Positions 31,386 to 43,392 of a stretch of 64,000 nucleotides of DNA are shown here, piece after piece (the stretch's first letter is position 1; every line of letters begins with the position of its first letter). Origin of the DNA: Chytridium lagenaria (lineage: Eukaryota; Chytridiomycota; Chytridiomycetes; Chytridiales; Chytridiaceae); NCBI GenBank assembly GCA_025449115.1, contig JAHLKC010000045.1, positions 1 to 64,000 of the forward strand, written 5' to 3'. The notes beneath the pieces were generated by a model. It saw only the letters and a program-made list of their open reading frames with translations, did no database searches and had not been told where the DNA came from. The position numbers and the translations under genes were made by a program.

Positions 31386-33170
31386 ATGGAGGACGATCAG
31401 TCAAAGAAGGCACCCCCACAAAGGCGGATGAGCCTTGCGGTTGCTCTCATGAGCTCCAAGAGACCTTCAGTCAATCATTCTTCATTCTCTGGAGCACCTC
31501 GGCCAAAAGATGACCTTAACTTAAAAAACTATGTGGAGAATCAGAGTGGTAACTTCATTTGTTGTGATGTTTATGTTTGGTATATCGTACTGACAAATCT
31601 GTATAAAAGTACAAAAGAGGCCTGGACGGTTGGGTGCTCTAGAAATGATAAAAGATTTGGATCAAACAAAGCAATACAGTAATGATGGGAGAGGATCAAT
31701 GGCGGCCAACAGAAACACTTCATATGAGATACCCAGATATGAGGTGAATTGTTGTCAACACGATTATTCATCATTTTTAGAGATTATGAAGGGAGCGATG
31801 CAAGCTTAGACATATGGGGGAAACTGAATATAACATCGACTGTGCAGGATTTTAGATCTTACCACCAAGAAATCCCGCATCCTGCTTCTGTTTTAAATTT
31901 GGTGGCAGATGAACAGGATCGAGATATTTACACTGTATTTGACGAGCTGTGCAATGAGCTATTGTGTGCATTAGGAGATTTCGAGGCCTCGCTTGAAGAA
32001 ATGACAATATGGAAGGATGACTTTTTGACTCAAACAGTGCGTGGCATTTCATCAATTTCAAGTATGGACGCTGTTCCTCTGCTAACATATTTTATTAAAT
32101 TTTTAGGTACCATCCAACGTTAAATTACAATTAACGCTTCTTTTCTCACGACTTTTTAGAAGGTGAGTTTCGTATAAATAGTAAAATTAAAACTTATTAT
32201 ATAGTAAATCTGAAATGCATGAACCAATGTTTGAGCTCATCAAACAAGTAAGACTTTACTCTCGACCGTGGACAGGCAAGCAGTATGCCATACTGGAACT
32301 AGAAAAAGATTATAATCGGTATATATACAGTAGTACAATTAAATCTTGACGATATAGCCAAAATCATATCCTTGATATTTCAATTCGAAAGCTTGAAAAC
32401 TTACAATTTCAACTCAACAAGTTTAAAAGTGAGCGAAGAATTATTCTATGGGATAGGCTGGCACGTAAAATGCTGGTAAAACTGCTAGCGTTGTTGTTTT
32501 TTTTTAATGAAAATAGGACTTCGGAGAAACTAATATCGAAGCGCCAGAATCTCGGGGGAAGAGCCAATGCGCGTAAGTCATTAGTAGCAGATTCTTGCTA
32601 ATTAACAAGTGACGATGGTGCCTTGAATCTTTCCGTAGCAAGACAAATTCAGACGGCGCGTAGCCATGTGCAATCCAGGAACGAGTCGGCTCTTCACCCA
32701 GCAGAAAACCGCGCTCCTTCGCAGGCTGGAGGTAGAAGTGATGCCGATAGCGAGCTCCCATGATCGAAGTCGAAGTAGGCGTCGGACGGGAAAGAAGGGG
32801 AAACGGAGTACAACTGGCTCTGTCGCTGGTGGAAGAATTCCTGACGAAAGTTTTGCAACTGGAAAAATGTACGATACGGCACCAAAATCTACAATTAATA
32901 ACTATAGAAGACGAAATCAGGGAGTACATCGCCAACAAGGATCCTTCTTGGATCAAAGAGGCGAAGGCAAAATCCGAGATTCTGAGAAAAATGCTGCGAC
33001 GAACTTTTCCGGGTTATAGGCACAAACTTCGCAGGCTTCACATGAAACCCTTGTTTCATCTTCTTGATATTAAATATCTTTCCGAAACGTCGGAAAGTTT
33101 TGTTCTTCGGAAGCCTCAACCTCCGAACATGCCAAAATCCTGGTCTATGATTGATATGAGAAAGTTTTAA
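31386..33170 (+). CDS. Unidentified intron-rich locus with helical C-terminus
   Basis: Starts MEDDQSKKAPPQRRMSLAVA 67 bp after mL46. Further exons read LGALEMIKDLDQTKQYS, IWGKLNITSTVQDFRSYHQ, DIYTVFDELCNELLCALGDF and WKDDFLTQTVRGISSI up to about 32105. More exons follow, including MHEPMFELIKQVRLYSR (32215-32280), NLQFQLNKFKSERRIILWD (about 32398), and a last frame with IREYIANKDPSWIKEAKAK and TFPGYRHKLRRLHMKPLFH ending MIDMRKF at 33170. The helix-rich, charged sequence resembles centriolar or flagellar coiled-coil proteins, but no named family is recognised. Whether 31386-32330 and 32390-33170 form one gene is not settled. Confidence 0.45.
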
Positions 33171-33257
33171 AACATCAAAAGGAAACAGGGCTTACTTAGA
33201 AGAGTAATAGTAGCAATGCGGTGTGGAGCCTTCAATACTCGTCCGTGAAGAATTCTT

Positions 33258-34738
33258 ATGGGAATAGGCGTGTGCAACTTGAGAATCTGGAAAAGAGCAG
33301 CATTCTCCCAAAAGCCGATTTCGACCTTTTACTCAGATTCTGAGACGTCCGAAGAAGAGGCATCGCAATCTGAAGATGAAATCCAAGAAGCTGATTCTAC
33401 GGAATATGAGGTACACAATTTTTTTTCTTATTCTAAACTCGCTCATTAAAACACTTTGTAAATTGAAACACATAATCTAGTATTTTGGAAAATATAGACA
33501 CGGACATTCTCAGTGAATCTGTGACGAAATTGTCGGAGGTCTCAATGATACATCACAGAGGTTGAATTTGAATTTGTACTTCAGAAAAGCTAATTTCGAG
33601 AAGCGAGTTTATGGAAGCGAATAGTCAGAAGGGGTGGTTTTCCTTGCAAGACGTAATGGAACTTACACTGCTCCATGCCCAGCAACTTCAGCTTCTTCAA
33701 TCAGAATACGAGTATGTTTCTTCTCTGAGTTTAAATTAAACAATTGTAGGGAGAGAATAACAAGTTTAGAGTCGAGCATCGAAGACCTGCGCCGCCAGCA
33801 TGATGTTTCAGAGATGGAGCATGACCAAAAATCCGTCAGATGCAGGAGCGAGCACAACGCATTGCAAGAGAGTACATGCGAAGCGTGACGGAAGCTCCTC
33901 TCCCAAATTCCTGAAAATACGATGAACCCACGTACAAATAGTGAGCCATACGTTGTCGAGCCAGAGCGAGAAGACAAAACCACAGCATCGAGGAGGAAGT
34001 ATAGAAAACTTCCGAAAGCAAAGAGGTCGGTACGGGAGTCTAAGTTTAGTCAACCACGCGCCCGAGCACCAGTTTAGGAAACAGGAATATTCTGTATGTG
34101 CTGAGCTTGTTAATCTTTCTAATACTCCAAAGGTTCGGAGAAAGCCTGCATTTACGAGTGCACCATTTGCGATGAGCGTAAGTTAATTCTATATTTTCTT
34201 CTGACGGTTTTAGTTCCTTGAACGCTTACGATGGTTTACGGAAGAAAAACTTAAAAATAGAAGACATATTCAAGAAAAATTCACGTCCATGGAAATGGCG
34301 GCAAATGAAGAGAGATTGGAGCAGCTTCGATTGTTAAACAAAGGAAATATGCCTGATGGTTTGATAACAATAACGTTGTTTTTAGTTAAATTAAGATAGG
34401 GCAACAACCATTCAATGCTGAGTTTTTGCCGTACCCAGGCCATGTTCCTCCGACAAAAATGCGTGATATTTGGGCCGAACAAGGTACACTATTACATTTA
34501 AACAATCTAACTATCTAAAAGGTATAGGAATACCGTGGGGTGGCCGTTTCCATCCTCAACATCAATCAGCCAAAGACAAGGTAATAGAAATGTACTGTTA
34601 CAAGGCGCTAACAATCAGCAGCCGGTGAATATATTAAACCTTTTCGACGTTGCCATACGTTCCGAGAGACGCAAAAATGTAAAAGATGAATGGGTAGAGG
34701 AAACCCCAATGCCTCCTCCAACAAGAGACCCATTTTAA
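33258..34738 (+). CDS. Unidentified coiled-coil protein
   Basis: Coding blocks on the plus strand: an acidic stretch (YSDSETSEEEASQSEDEIQE) at 33330-33411, a coiled coil (LQDVMELTLLHAQQLQLLQ and RERITSLESSIEDLRRQ) at 33640-33830, a basic part (EKLKNRRHIQEKF, about 34240), FLPYPGHVPPTKMRDIWAEQ (34400-34485), IPWGGRFHPQHQSAKDK (34530-34580) and a last stretch NILNLFDVAIRSERRK ending PPPTRDPF at 34738. Introns of about 40-60 nt separate them. One frame change near 34580-34610 is needed before the last part. The layout suggests a cytoskeletal or ciliary protein, but this is inference. Its stop codon overlaps that of SmD1 on the other strand. Confidence 0.45.
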
Positions 34739-35177
34739 CGGCCACGACCACGTCCCCTCCCACGTCCACGCATCCCACGACCCCGACCTCTTCCCGCCGG
34801 AGCTAAAACATATGTTAATCATATGGGCATGACATGAATAAAGTACAAACCTGCATCCTTCTTTTTTGACTTTGACTTTGGTGCATCGTCCACCAGTAAA
34901 GTGTCCAATGGAAGTGAGTCTGGGAGGATGAAGTACCGAATATTGTTTCCGCGAATACTCAAAGTCTCCAAGTTGATGGGGTCCCTGTTCCTCAATGTCA
35001 TCTTAACCGTCTTCAAGTGGGTATTCATCTGCATGTCAACGCCAGTAATGGTGCCATGAACGATGGTTCCATTCTTAAGCTCGATGGAGACTGTCTCGTT
35101 CGAGCATTTCATTAAAAACCTTCAAAAAGTTAGTCGCTTGCATGGACGGATGGAGCGCCATACCGGACCAACTTCAT
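34735..35177 (-). CDS. SNRPD1: Small nuclear ribonucleoprotein Sm D1
   Basis: Three exons. The first is only 14 nt (35177-35164, MKLVR), the second encodes the Sm fold ([18 protein letters not shown]; the Sm1 motif and Sm2 block [15 protein letters not shown]) and the third encodes a run of Gly-Arg repeats ending at TAA 34735. SmD1 is part of the heptameric ring on U1, U2, U4 and U5 snRNAs and acts in pre-mRNA splicing; the GR tail is the usual target of arginine methylation. The length and C-terminal repeats are normal for the family. It is divergent from PIG-V with about 40 bp between the starts, and convergent with the coiled-coil gene, overlapping its stop codon. Confidence 0.96.
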
Positions 35178-35217
35178 AGTGCCCGCAGTTGCTTCGTTTT
35201 TGAGCAAATTTTTGTAG

Positions 35218-36744
35218 ATGGGGTTAAAGCGAAAAGCATACGACAAACCAGCAAAGACAACCAAGCAGTCCAGCGACTTTTCGTTGAATGAAAAGGACGT
35301 GATACTATGGGCGGCATTTTCAAGGGTCATGGTGTTGGTGATAGCAAGACTTGTGTCTAGGATCGGAACGGATTATGATACTTCAGCGGAACTGTCTTTC
35401 ACCGACCATGATCCTGCAAGAGATATGTCCATTGCGGAAGTTTTGCCATTCATACGATGGGACTCCATCTACTTTCTCGCGATCAGTCAGAGGGAGTATG
35501 TCTACGAGCACGAGCATGCGTTTTTTCCGGGATATCCAATGTTGAATCGAATTCTTGCATTTGGTTTGGAAAAGATAATGACGTGCATTGAACGTTTAAA
35601 GTGATGACCGGATCAGGAAAGACTCCGTCGGCTCTTGTTTTTGGTGTTGCAGGGGTTATCGTATCAAACGCGGCGTTCCTTTTTGCGGCCATATTTCTTT
35701 ACAGGTACAACTTCGTAACCTTTACTTTTGTATATCAACTCATGTATAGTTAAACTACTCTTCAGACTCAGCCTAATGGTTTTAAAACATAAAGGAATTG
35801 CGGGAGTATCAGCAATTTTATTTTGCTTGAACCCAGCCTCCATTTTCATGTCATCAATGTACGTACCGTCTCTTTTCAAAACAACTAATCGTCAAAAGGT
35901 ATTCTGAAAGTCTCTTTGCTGCATTCGCATTCATGGGGATGATGCAATTGGAAAGCAAGAAACCTGTTCGTGCAACTTTTGCGTGGATTTTGGCTTCAAC
36001 AGTTCGATCAAATGGGATTTTATATGGTGGATTCTTGGGCTTACACGCTCTCACTTCATATTTTACGTCGAATGTAAGTTTTTTTATTATCAGTTTTAAA
36101 ACATATTATAAGCAATGATATAACTCTTTCATCGCTATACTACAGGGCCCTTTCTTCGAAATTCTGCGGAGCATACCGTTGGCAGCCTTTGTCTTCGCTT
36201 CTTTTGCATATGTTCAATGGCAAGGATACGAAGCTTTCTGCCTGATTGAACCAACAAGACCCTGGTGCAACAATATGCCACCACTAATTTACTCCTTTGT
36301 TCAAGATAAATATTGGTAGAGAGCGATTTAAAAGCAAAGCAATTTAATATTTACAGGAACGTTGGATTCATGCGATATTGGACAATTCAGCAACTCCCCA
36401 ATTTCATTCTCGCCGCACCGATGCTACTCCTCGCTTTTTTTGGAGCTAAATCGTACATTGCAAGTTTACTAGGAGGCATTAGAACAGGGGATGTCGGATT
36501 TTTGGGCAAACCAGTACTCCCCTACATTCTCTTGTGGATCATTCTAACCTTCCACCTTTCCTTTTTCGCCCACATCCAAATCATCACCCGAGTTATGTGC
36601 TCCTCGATGCCTTGCATGTACTGGTACGCAGCGCATCTCGTTCTTCACAACCCGAAAAATATTGGAAAGATTGTTTGTGGATATTTTATTGGCTATGGCT
36701 TGGTTGGGATAGTGCTGTTCAGCAAATTTCTTCCACCCGCATAA
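35218..36744 (+). CDS. PIGV: GPI mannosyltransferase 2 (PIG-V / Gpi18)
   Basis: Six exons joined by short introns. It adds the second mannose to the GPI anchor precursor in the ER lumen, using dolichol-phosphate-mannose. Family landmarks in order: FIRWDSIYFLAISQ with the conserved WD, YVYEHEHAFFPGYP (the HxAFFPG motif), LNPASIFMSSMYSESLFAAF, ASTVRSNGILYGGFL, PPLIYSFVQDKYWNVGFMRYW written in part here (residues YSFVQDKYWNVGF), LPNFILAAPML and VMCSSMPCMYWYAAHL. Many hydrophobic segments fit a multi-pass ER membrane protein. Length (about 420 residues) is within the family range. It starts 40 bp from the SmD1 start on the other strand. Confidence 0.95.
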
Positions 36745-36782
36745 AAATATGTAAATAATATTGACAACAGAAAAGGATAGCT

Positions 36783-39259
36783 TCAATCGATCTTTAAATT
36801 TCTGTAAATTGTACGAATGAAGCGCTCAGCAGCAAAGTGACCCACGAATCCTTAAAAAGTTGTTACCTTACTGGATAAAGAATAAAATAGGTTACCTAGC
36901 GTTAAGTACAGCCCAAAACATGCCAGCCCAGTATAGCCAAAATACCATGTTGTTTGAAAGACACCATACATCCTAGTAGCGTTAAAAAAAGTCTATAATC
37001 TGTAATCGTTAACGTACTTGGTTTTCATGACAAAATAGTAGATAGAATATAAAAACACGTAAATAGACGTTGAGCCACTCGCTAAGAAAGCAATCCAATT
37101 CCATCGATGGTTCTCAGCGTTTAAAAGGAAATCTAAACAGCTTAGAATTGAGTCCTAAAGAATATAGCCTTACATGTCGATACAATTGCAATACAAGCAG
37201 TTGACACCACCAAAATAACAAAAACCAGCTGATAATGAATTAATATAACGTCACAAGGAGAAAGAAAGCAGATGTGTGCCGTTTACCATCATGAAACTAA
37301 ACATGTAGTACTTGAGCTTCCAGAAAGACGAGAATACAAAATACATTTCGATGAAAACGGATGCGAAGGGAAGCATGCCCGCTATTTATAAAAGCCATCA
37401 GTTAGCATTCCAAGTAAACAATAACAAAATGCTGCTGTATCAAAAGCCTACCAAGCATAATAAGTGCTACCGGTTGGGTATACCAAATTTGGTCAGGAAT
37501 GGGTCGCGGAATAGGGTTGATACGGCAGGGGAAATTCGGATCACCCGACCAATTTCTTCCAAGAATAACGCCCATAAGAACCAACGGAAAGACGCAAAAT
37601 ATCCATATGCAGAGTACCTGAAGTATTTTAGATTTGCTATTCTTGGTCTATGATTTTCCCTATAAACAAATACACTCACTGCAATCATAGATCCAAAACG
37701 GATAGCACGAGAAGATGACTTTGCAATGGCGATAAAATTGATGCCCAAAACCAGAATAGACACAACACCCGGCCAGAGACTGGAGGTTACAAAAATCAGG
37801 CGAACCCAATTCTTTCCTTCAGTCATTTAGACAGAGAGTATTACTCAAATGTTTCATACCTCCATACTTTGTGTAAAAGGATCCAGTGTAGTATCCAGAC
37901 ACAATTGACGTCACGGCATACAAAAATGAAGCTGATAGTGTCTTAGCTTGCCTTTATAATTTTAGTTGAGTCGTAGATAGCTTTAACGTACTCAACGTAG
38001 TAATCCCCTGAAACTGCGTAAAGAAGCACAGCAAAGACCAGGATAGCCAACTGGAGTCCAGTTCCAAGGACCGCGAAAGCAAGGTGAGATGGCTAGGACG
38101 GAAAACGTCGCCATGAACTTGTTCCATCCATATTCATCCACCAGATCTCTTTCGAGTTCTAAAAGGCTCTGTTCTTTATCATACCGGGCAAGATCTCTTT
38201 TCAAAGTTCTTAAAAGCACAACCACGACAAGACCAAGGAGGAAGACAACCATCATGAATGAGTTGAAGATTGAGAACCAATGAATCTAATGTCAATTAGC
38301 TGTGCGTAAAGATAAAATGTACCTTATGCTCAAAAAACATTTCGCTCTTTAAGAAACGCGTTTCAAATTTGTCGGTTGTGGGTTTCCATGTGACTGAATA
38401 TGTAAACTCGACATTTAACTCTGATTTGCCCGCCGGTACAGGCAAAAGCTTATCACTCTCATTTTCACTCCAATTATCTAGATGGATATGAACAGACGTC
38501 AAACATTAAAACCGTTGAATAGGTCGAGGATAACAATCCAGATAGACACTAACCTGATCACCATTGTACGTGATCACAAAATGACGATGCGTATAGATAT
38601 AAGCCCCGCCGTTCTCGTCATTTTCCCCGACGTAATCGTAGATAGGGAGATCATCTTTAATAGGTTCAACGAAACATTCAATAATCCAAATAATACCAAT
38701 ATACATTTGATAATAATAGCTTAGACCGACTGCATATCGAAAAATAGTAATTTCCTTATCCTTTAACGCCCTTTTGCAGATCGTAGCGTTCGCAACGGTT
38801 TCTGTAAATTCGTGTCAAAAGTTTGCAACTAAGTACATGCGTTCTCACTCTTAAATCCGATATCGATTCCAGAATTTGCCAAGCTTACTCCCAGTAATGC
38901 CTCTGCTAAACTCTCGTGATGATGTTTAACCTTGATGGGTCCAGGACAATAAGGCAATTGGAAGTATTCGTACGTCTCCTGTCTTAAGATCCAAGATTAA
39001 ATCGCATTTCTTTCTAGCAATGATATAATTGCCCATCGTACCGATTATCTACAGGACCCACAGAGTTTACCATACTACAACCTGCTCCGAGTCCTTTTTA
39101 CACAAAGAATGAGCCATTTCAACGTCAACCACTTCGCCATTCAAACAACCCAAGAGGCCAGCTAGCTACCTCATATACATGCGAATGTTCATCCGCCACC
39201 ACCAGCCCGCAGAATACAACAATAAATGCGCTGATGACCAGCATCAGCATCTTCGACAT
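36783..39259 (-). CDS. TM9SF3: Transmembrane 9 superfamily protein (TM9SF3-like)
   Basis: Start [21 protein letters not shown] is a signal peptide. The luminal domain includes [56 protein letters not shown] and [14 protein letters not shown]. The membrane part includes [37 protein letters not shown] and [20 protein letters not shown], and the tail ends [10 protein letters not shown]. These blocks match the TM9SF3 branch best. TM9SF proteins are nine-pass Golgi/endosome membrane proteins that help sort glycine-rich transmembrane segments. The gene is split into many exons. It is divergent from ATP14 with about 127 bp between starts. Confidence 0.92.
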
Positions 39260-39386
39260 CGCCGCAAGATATTCTTGTTGACGGAATTGCAGTTCGTCTC
39301 GTCTGTACGACGTCAAGAGGTGATTTTTGAGGCCTTCTCTTTTTCTCTTTTTCAAACAACCTCTTTGAGAAAAAAGGAATTGGAAG

Positions 39387-40211
39387 ATGTTCAAGGCCGT
39401 TCTCGGAAGATCATGCCTTGCGGTGAGCACCATCCATCCGTCTACTCTGGGAAAAACCCCTCGGCTTCATCGTTTTGTTCATGCCGGAATCTGGGAGCAT
39501 GCGTTTCCCATCCAGCTTGCTTCAACCAACCTATAAATGCGCATGGCAATCTGCCCCAACTGACTCTGGTTTTCACAGCATCGTACTCTCGTTAACACCC
39601 GCGCCGTTATCGGTGCTCGCACCTTCATGGCCGCCGCCCCCGCTCGCAAAGGTTTTCTCCCACCTTCCCATTTACGGATGAACTGACACCCACCCGGTTT
39701 CCTTTTCTTGAAAACTCCCCTCTCCATCAAATAATCAGACTTGATCCAGGATCTTTACCTCTCCGAGCTTCGCGCCTACAAGCCCGCCCCGTCGACGCTG
39801 CGGCAAAGGTGGACCTTGTGGACAAATTCGCTTTCCCCGCCCCTCCCCCAGTTCCCGAGGTTGAGGCTTTGGTTTCAGAGACCGCTGTCGTTGAGGACGC
39901 GATCGAAGAGGAGGAGTGGCCCGCTGTCTATAACCCTATCGATGACCCCAACAACTACCCCGGTATGGACGTGGATCTTTGGTTTACAGTTCATTTGGGG
40001 AAGAGAAAAAACATGACTGTTTATGATGTCTTTACTTACAATTTATTCGATCAATTTAGACGAGTGGGAGTACCGCACCGAGGCCGACAAGGGCACCATC
40101 CTGCCCGAGAGGTTGAAGGTAACTTTTTTGTCTTCATAAATGCCTATATTATTGATCTATTGACTCTCTGTGTTCTTGTTTCCACAGCCTTACGACTACC
40201 ACCACCACTGA
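39387..40211 (+). CDS. ATP14: Mitochondrial F1Fo ATP synthase subunit h (Atp14)
   Basis: Five exons. Exon 1 gives MFKAVLGRSCLA. Exon 2 completes a mitochondrial presequence (TLVNTRAVIGARTFMAAAP). Exon 3 has the diagnostic DLIQDLYLSELRAYKPAP. The rest is acidic and proline-rich (FAFPAPPPVPEVEAL, EEEEWPAVYNPIDDP), continues after an intron as DEWEYRTEADKGTILPERLK and ends PYDYHHH at 40211. Subunit h is a small peripheral-stalk component of complex V in fungi. A single missing C in the CCCC run at 39787-39790 breaks the frame between KPAP and VDAAAKVDLVDKF; the downstream reading is clearly coding. This is probably a sequence error. The gene supports a fungal origin. Confidence 0.88.
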
Positions 40212-40813
40212 TCGCGCCTGTGTTAAATGGTTCCGTTAAATATATAACCAATCTGAGTGGTGTTTCTCTTCATCTCCTTTCCCTTTTATTCCTCGTTTCG
40301 TTGTGTTTTCTTCCTCCAACATTACGGCCGTCTGGACCTACGATTCCAAAAAAATACTGGCACAACAAAAACTCCTCAGCACTTTCAAGTTCTTGAACAC
40401 CTTTCATCATCTCCAAATAACCACAACGCTCAACTAACCGAAAGAAAAAAAGAAAAAAATAATCGGGAGGTTACAAGAGGTTTTAGGTAGGGGTAAAGGT
40501 CCTCCACCTTCAACAAGAACAATGATGTAAAATAAAAAGGGGGGAACGAACGGCATCAATCAAGACGATGGAGGGTGGTTTGGGAAGCAGTAGGGCCAAA
40601 AAAAAAAAAAAGCATAAACAAAAGCAACAAACAAGTATGGCCGTGATTTTGCAAGACTGCTTGCTCAAGCCGTCATCAAAAAGGAAGGGGGTAAACGGAG
40701 GGTAATGGGACGCTCCTCGCTATCGATCAAGTGAGAAGCGCGGTGGGCAAAAGATAAAATATAATAAAGAAGATTAAGCGCCCAATGATGATTTCACCGC
40801 GTGAAATTCACTT
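40212..40813. other. Intergenic space between convergent genes
   Basis: Holds the 3' ends of ATP14 (+) and the G3BP-like gene (-). No coding sequence is supported. A 13-A run lies near 40600. Confidence 0.6.
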
Positions 40814-42715
40814 TTAAGCAGTGGTGGTAGGGGCAGCAGCCTTAGGGGCCGCGTTCTTGTTGTCGTAGAAACCGCCGTTCTGGCGACGGTTGCCATAGTC
40901 ACCCCTATTACCGCCAGCACCTCCCTGCCCCTAGCAGAGTGCCCGCCACGCTGGTTGTCAAAGTTGCGGTTGTTAGGGTTGGCCTTGGGCCTACGAACAT
41001 CAGGAACCACGTTCACACCGCCAATAGCAAAGGTCTTGCCAATGGAAGAAGAGGCCGAGGTGGAGTTGTCGAATTCAATGAAAGCCATGTTGGGCTAAAT
41101 GGAGTAAGTACGTCGCGAAGGTTATAAGTGACAATACATACCTTTCCAGAAGGAATAACAACGTCAACAACCTTTCCGACCTTGCTGAAGGCCTCACGAA
41201 TGGCTTCCTTCGACAAACCGTCAATAGACTTGAGGCAGATACTGCGCTTAATCACATCATCTAAGATGTAGTCAGCACACAGCTTCAAAATACAGTAAAT
41301 CACAGAAAATCTTACCGGAAGGTCCAGTGTTCTGACGCTCCCCACCACCAGCGTTGTTACGGTTGTTGCGGTTATCGTGGTTGGGCCTGCGAGTAGGAAC
41401 CTCACGGAACTCTCCCTGCGACTCAGTCTGAGGGCTCACGGCGCGCTCCTCCTCACCAGCGGCAACAGGTGCAGCGGGAGCCGCAGCGGCCGCGGGGGCC
41501 TTCTCGGCGTTCCTCTGCTGACCACCCTGCTTGTTCTGGTTGTTGTAACGCTGACCCTGGTTCTGGTTCTGGTTGTAGTTCTGACGAGGTCCCTGGTTAC
41601 CACCCTTAGACCCGGCGGGGATTGCAGCGACTTGGCCCTTTGCGGGGGAGACGTGTTCGGGAGTCCAGTTGTGGGTGTTGGCAGTAGCAACGCCTGCCCA
41701 CGACTTCGGCTTGGGGTTGGGGGTCTCCTCAGGAGCGGGGGTCTCCGCCGGGCGGGCGGGGGAAGCGTTCCTCTTAACCTCAGGCTCGGGCTTGGCCTTG
41801 GGGGCAGACCAGTTAGCGGGCTTTGCGGGAGCGACCTCGACGGGCTCAGGCTCCCACTTGGCGGGCTCTGGGACTTCCTCGTAGGTGTACTGCTCGGTGG
41901 GCTGAGTGGGAGTCTCCTCAACAGGCTGGGGCTCGGGGACTTGAACTGTCTCCTTGACGGGGGAAGGGCTTCGGACGGGTACGACGGGTGCCTCCTGAAT
42001 GACCTCGACGGGAATGTCAGAGATGGATGCGTCCTCGTAGCTAATGGTAGTCTCGTTTTGATACTCGGGGATAGGGTCCACGGGGTCCTCGTACTCGTTG
42101 TCAATGTCCTCCTTCAAGAACCTGAACATGTCGTTGAAGACAAAGTATCCAGAGGGCTGCTGAGCGAGGACAAAGGTTTGAGCAAACTTATGGGATGCTC
42201 CGCCCTTGTTCGACATTTCTCCGAGAACCATGATAACAATACATCCATCGTGCGAGGGCTGGCTGTCCACGTTAGAGACGAGAACCTTGCAATCCTGGAA
42301 GTCGAGGTCGATAATCCTTTGATGAATAGCCTGCATAGAGCGGTCAGAATTTCAACGCCTCGCAAGGCTTCCTCACCTTTTGTCCCTCCTGGGTCTCGGG
42401 AGATTCTCCCTCGGTTCCGTGAATGAACTTTGACTTGGTGTTGTAAAAGCAGTGGAGCTTGTGGGGCTCCTTGTTCAAAAAGGTGTAGTACTGCTGGACA
42501 AAGAGCCATCCCACCTCGTAGCTGTTCACCTGAAGAGGGTGTGAGTTTGACCATATCGAGATTGGCATGCAGAATTTCACAGTGCAAAAAGGTCCGGATA
42601 GCAAAAAGAGAGTAATAGTTACCTTGGGCTCATCGGTTTGATGGGCGTTCAGGCTCTCAGCAGCAGAGGCGGCGGCAGCGTGGTGATTCGGGCTGGCAGA
42701 CAAGGGGGCAGTCAT
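40814..42715 (-). CDS. G3BP-like RNA-binding protein (NTF2 + RRM + RGG)
   Basis: Start MTAPLSASPNHHAAAASAAE. The NTF2-like domain follows: VNSYEVGWLFVQQYYTFLN, HGTEGESPETQEGQ, IHQRIIDLDFQDCKVLVSNV, VMVLGEMSNKGG and SGYFVFNDMFRFLKED. A long acidic/proline/glutamine-rich linker comes next, then an RRM (SICLKSIDGLSKEAIREAF, VGKVVDVVIPSGK, NMAFIEFDNSTSASSSIGK) and an RGG/asparagine-rich tail ending NAAPKAAAPTTTA. This order is that of G3BP/Rasputin and fungal Nxt3/Bre5-type proteins, which nucleate stress granules and partner ubiquitin proteases. Several introns split it. The C-run at 40928-40931 needs one extra base to keep the RGG tail in frame (RGGHSARG to GGAGGNRGDYGN). Confidence 0.92.
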
Positions 42716-42884
42716 TTCCGGAGAGAGAGACCTTGGGGTGAAGGCTTTACACAATTGGGTACCAAACGATGTCGGCGTTGGGTTTGCGTGTGTTCCAAAA
42801 CAGAGAATCGACGAGGATGAGCGACTTAAGGTTAGAAGCAGTTGACGAAAGATGTAATAACAGCTGAAAGAGGTGTTCCTTCCA

Positions 42885-43094
42885 TCCTCTCGCATGGGGA
42901 AAAAGTCCAAAACCCGCAGTGCAACAAAGCATCAACGACCTCTAATGCCACAACTCAGCGTTCACCCAACCACGCCAGGACCCAACTCCAGTGAGCCCTC
43001 CAGCACCTCCAGAATATCGATAGCAGGGCTTAACACACGGTCATGGTTCAAGGGGACTAGGGGGAAGGGATGTAAGGCCGTCAAGCTCACCTGA
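42885..43094 (+). CDS. Possible small basic protein
   Basis: An open frame of about 69 residues starting MGKKSKTRSATKHQRPLM is present between two minus-strand genes. It has no recognised domain and may be chance. Confidence 0.15.
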   Translation, partial: SSRMGKKSKTRSATKHQRPLMPQLSVHPTTPGPNSSEPSSTSRISIAGLNTRSWFKGTRGKGCKAVKLT

Positions 43095-43392
43095 TGAGGG
43101 GCGGATGGGATGGTGAAAGGAATGAAAAGGATTTTTTCCAAATTCTCGCCTTTTATTTTCCGACAATTGAAAAATGAATGCGGCAGTAGCAGCAAGGGTT
43201 TGGGGGGAGGGAATGCAAGCGATAGGGCCAGAGCAGGCATGAGCTCCACCTGGCTGCAATCAGGATTGGACCATGATCGCTAGTCTCATGCACCTCCACA
43301 CAGAGCACAGCGCACACACAAAGAGCACATGCACATCTCCACACACACACATCCCACAAATACATCCTTCCCAATCCGACGAATCATCCCCT

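Noticed and set aside
41377..42426. Long plus-strand open frame of 349 residues opposite the G3BP-like gene
   Set aside because: It is Leu/Gly/Val/Arg low-complexity sequence complementary to a GC-rich coding exon; the minus strand has NTF2 and linker sequence.
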